Below, in pieces: positions 14,367 through 15,070 of a DNA stretch of 15,070 nt. The notes under the pieces are model-generated. The model was not told the origin of the DNA. It searched no databases and was given only the letters and a program-made list of their open reading frames with translations. Each line of letters begins with the position of its first letter. The stretch's first letter is position 1. This stretch comes from JBKPRX01 sp046734795 (lineage in GTDB: Bacteria; Actinomycetota; Thermoleophilia; Gaiellales; Gaiellaceae), in assembly GCA_046734795.1 (NCBI GenBank), contig JBKPRX010000068.1, positions 1-15,070 of the forward strand. The letters are read 5' to 3'. Made by a program: the position numbers and the translations under genes.

Positions 14367-14382
14367 CCCTGCCACGACAGGG
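14367..14382 (-). terminator. weak hairpin after the LigD-type gene
   Basis: Ten bases past the TAA stop of the LigD-type gene, CCCTG and CAGGG (a 5-bp perfect stem with a 6-base loop) could form a hairpin. There is no T-tract after it, so it is at best a weak terminator or a processing site. Confidence 0.2.
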
Positions 14383-14392
14383 CTGCGGGAAA

Positions 14393-15070
14393 TTACGGAA
14401 CGAGCTTCGCGAGCTTGCGAGCAGCGGCGGCGAGCGGGCGCTTCTCCTCGAGAACAGCTGCGAACAAGTCGCCCTCCCGCTCGACCCGCGCGAGCACTGC
14501 GTCCATCGGGAACGTCTGCGGCGTCACGTCGTCGGTCAGCTCGTCCCACCGAAGTGGCGTAGAAACCGGCGCGCCGGGCTTCGGCCGCACCGAGTAGACG
14601 GACGCGATCGTCTTGCCCCAGCCGTTTTGCCGGTGATCGACGAGAACGCCCTGACGCTTCTTCTTCAACCACTCGGTGGTCACGAGACCCGGATGACGTT
14701 GTTCCAGGAGTCGCGACGCGGCCTCGGCGAATGCGTACGCGTCGTCGAACGTCGAACGTCGCGTGATCGGCGCGACGACATGGATACCGTCGGCGCCGCT
14801 CGTCTTCACGTAGCCGGGCAACGAAAGCTCGTCGAGCAGCTCGCGGATCAGATGCGCGACCTGGATCGCCTGTCGAAAACCATCCGGTTCGTCCGGCGGA
14901 TCGAGATCGAAGAGCACAAAGTCCGGCCGCGCGGGATTGTCGACGCGCGAGTACCACGCGTTCATGTCGATGCAATGCATTTGCACCATCCAGAGGAGCG
15001 CCTCGCGCGAGTTCACGAGCGGGAAGTCGACCTCGCGCGAGCCGCCTTCGCGCGGATGCGTCGTGAACCG
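14393..15070 (-). CDS. ligD: LigD-type polymerase domain (non-homologous end-joining), 5' end outside window
   Basis: The visible 225 residues are the C-terminal part of a LigD polymerase domain, an archaeo-eukaryotic-primase-type polymerase that fills gaps and adds nucleotides during bacterial end-joining repair with Ku. The frame stays open to the window edge, so the true start and an estimated 80-100 residues are missing; the GTG at 15016 is internal. Counting from base 15070, the metal-binding pair is FDLDP (54-58, D55 and D57), the nucleotide-site motif is SGADGIHVV (91-99) with H97, and the third acidic residue is D145 in LVDHRQN. The D57-D145 distance (88 residues) equals that of the catalytic aspartates 139 and 227 of M. 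tuberculosis PolDom. TIASVYSVRPKPGAPVSTPL is also a family hallmark. No ligase or nuclease domain follows, so this is either a stand-alone polymerase or the C-terminal domain of a longer LigD. Confidence 0.88.
   Translation of the reverse strand, partial: RFTTHPREGGSREVDFPLVNSREALLWMVQMHCIDMNAWYSRVDNPARPDFVLFDLDPPDEPDGFRQAIQVAHLIRELLDELSLPGYVKTSGADGIHVVAPITRRSTFDDAYAFAEAASRLLEQRHPGLVTTEWLKKKRQGVLVDHRQNGWGKTIASVYSVRPKPGAPVSTPLRWDELTDDVTPQTFPMDAVLARVEREGDLFAAVLEEKRPLAAAARKLAKLVP

Noticed and set aside
1..15070. Search for tRNA, rRNA, CRISPR arrays, insertion sequences, phage genes and long direct repeats
   Set aside because: None could be supported by eye. Short GC-rich word repeats (cgctcgcg-like) are frequent but fit codon bias.

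Overview
The window is high-GC DNA with tightly packed genes, several GTG starts and 1- or 4-base stop/start overlaps. These traits and the protein character suggest a high-GC actinobacterium, possibly of the Thermoleophilia (Gaiellales/Solirubrobacterales) type. The lineage is inferred; no rRNA or other decisive marker lies in the window.

Bases 1-9170 (+ strand) are the 3' two thirds of a complex I (NADH-quinone oxidoreductase) operon in the classic order nuoG(partial)-H-I-J-K-L-M-N. NuoG and NuoI carry Fe-S clusters of the electron-input arm. NuoH completes the quinone-site region, NuoJ and NuoK are small membrane subunits, and NuoL, NuoM and NuoN are the three antiporter-like proton channels. 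Seven of the eight genes are whole. The most notable residue-level point is in NuoL: the usual trans-membrane glutamate of TM5 (E. coli Glu144) is a glycine, while NuoM and NuoN keep theirs. An FkbM-type methyltransferase gene starts 4 bases after nuoN and looks like a tail-end passenger of the operon.

Bases 9947-10369 (- strand) hold a small membrane protein of unknown function, convergent with the methyltransferase. A 77-base divergent gap separates it from a + strand three-gene unit (10447-12571): a UPF0173 metallo-beta-lactamase-fold hydrolase, a DUF1028 Ntn-hydrolase-like protein, and a cupin with a TPR-like tail. Four-base GTGA overlaps join the three genes. All have poorly known functions, and they are the most promising uncharacterised unit here.

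Bases 12603-15070 (- strand), reading right to left, hold the 3' part of a LigD-type polymerase domain gene (cut by the window end), a 70-residue two-helix membrane protein, an Mrp/ApbC-family Fe-S carrier P-loop ATPase with an N-terminal MIP18 domain, and a SnoaL-like small protein that follows mrp after one base.

No tRNA, rRNA, CRISPR array, insertion sequence or prophage gene was seen. No stretch over 300 bases lacks a gene; the larger gaps are 10370-10446 (77 bases) and 14327-14392 (66 bases). Overall this is mostly core metabolism, with no clear new defence or mobile system.
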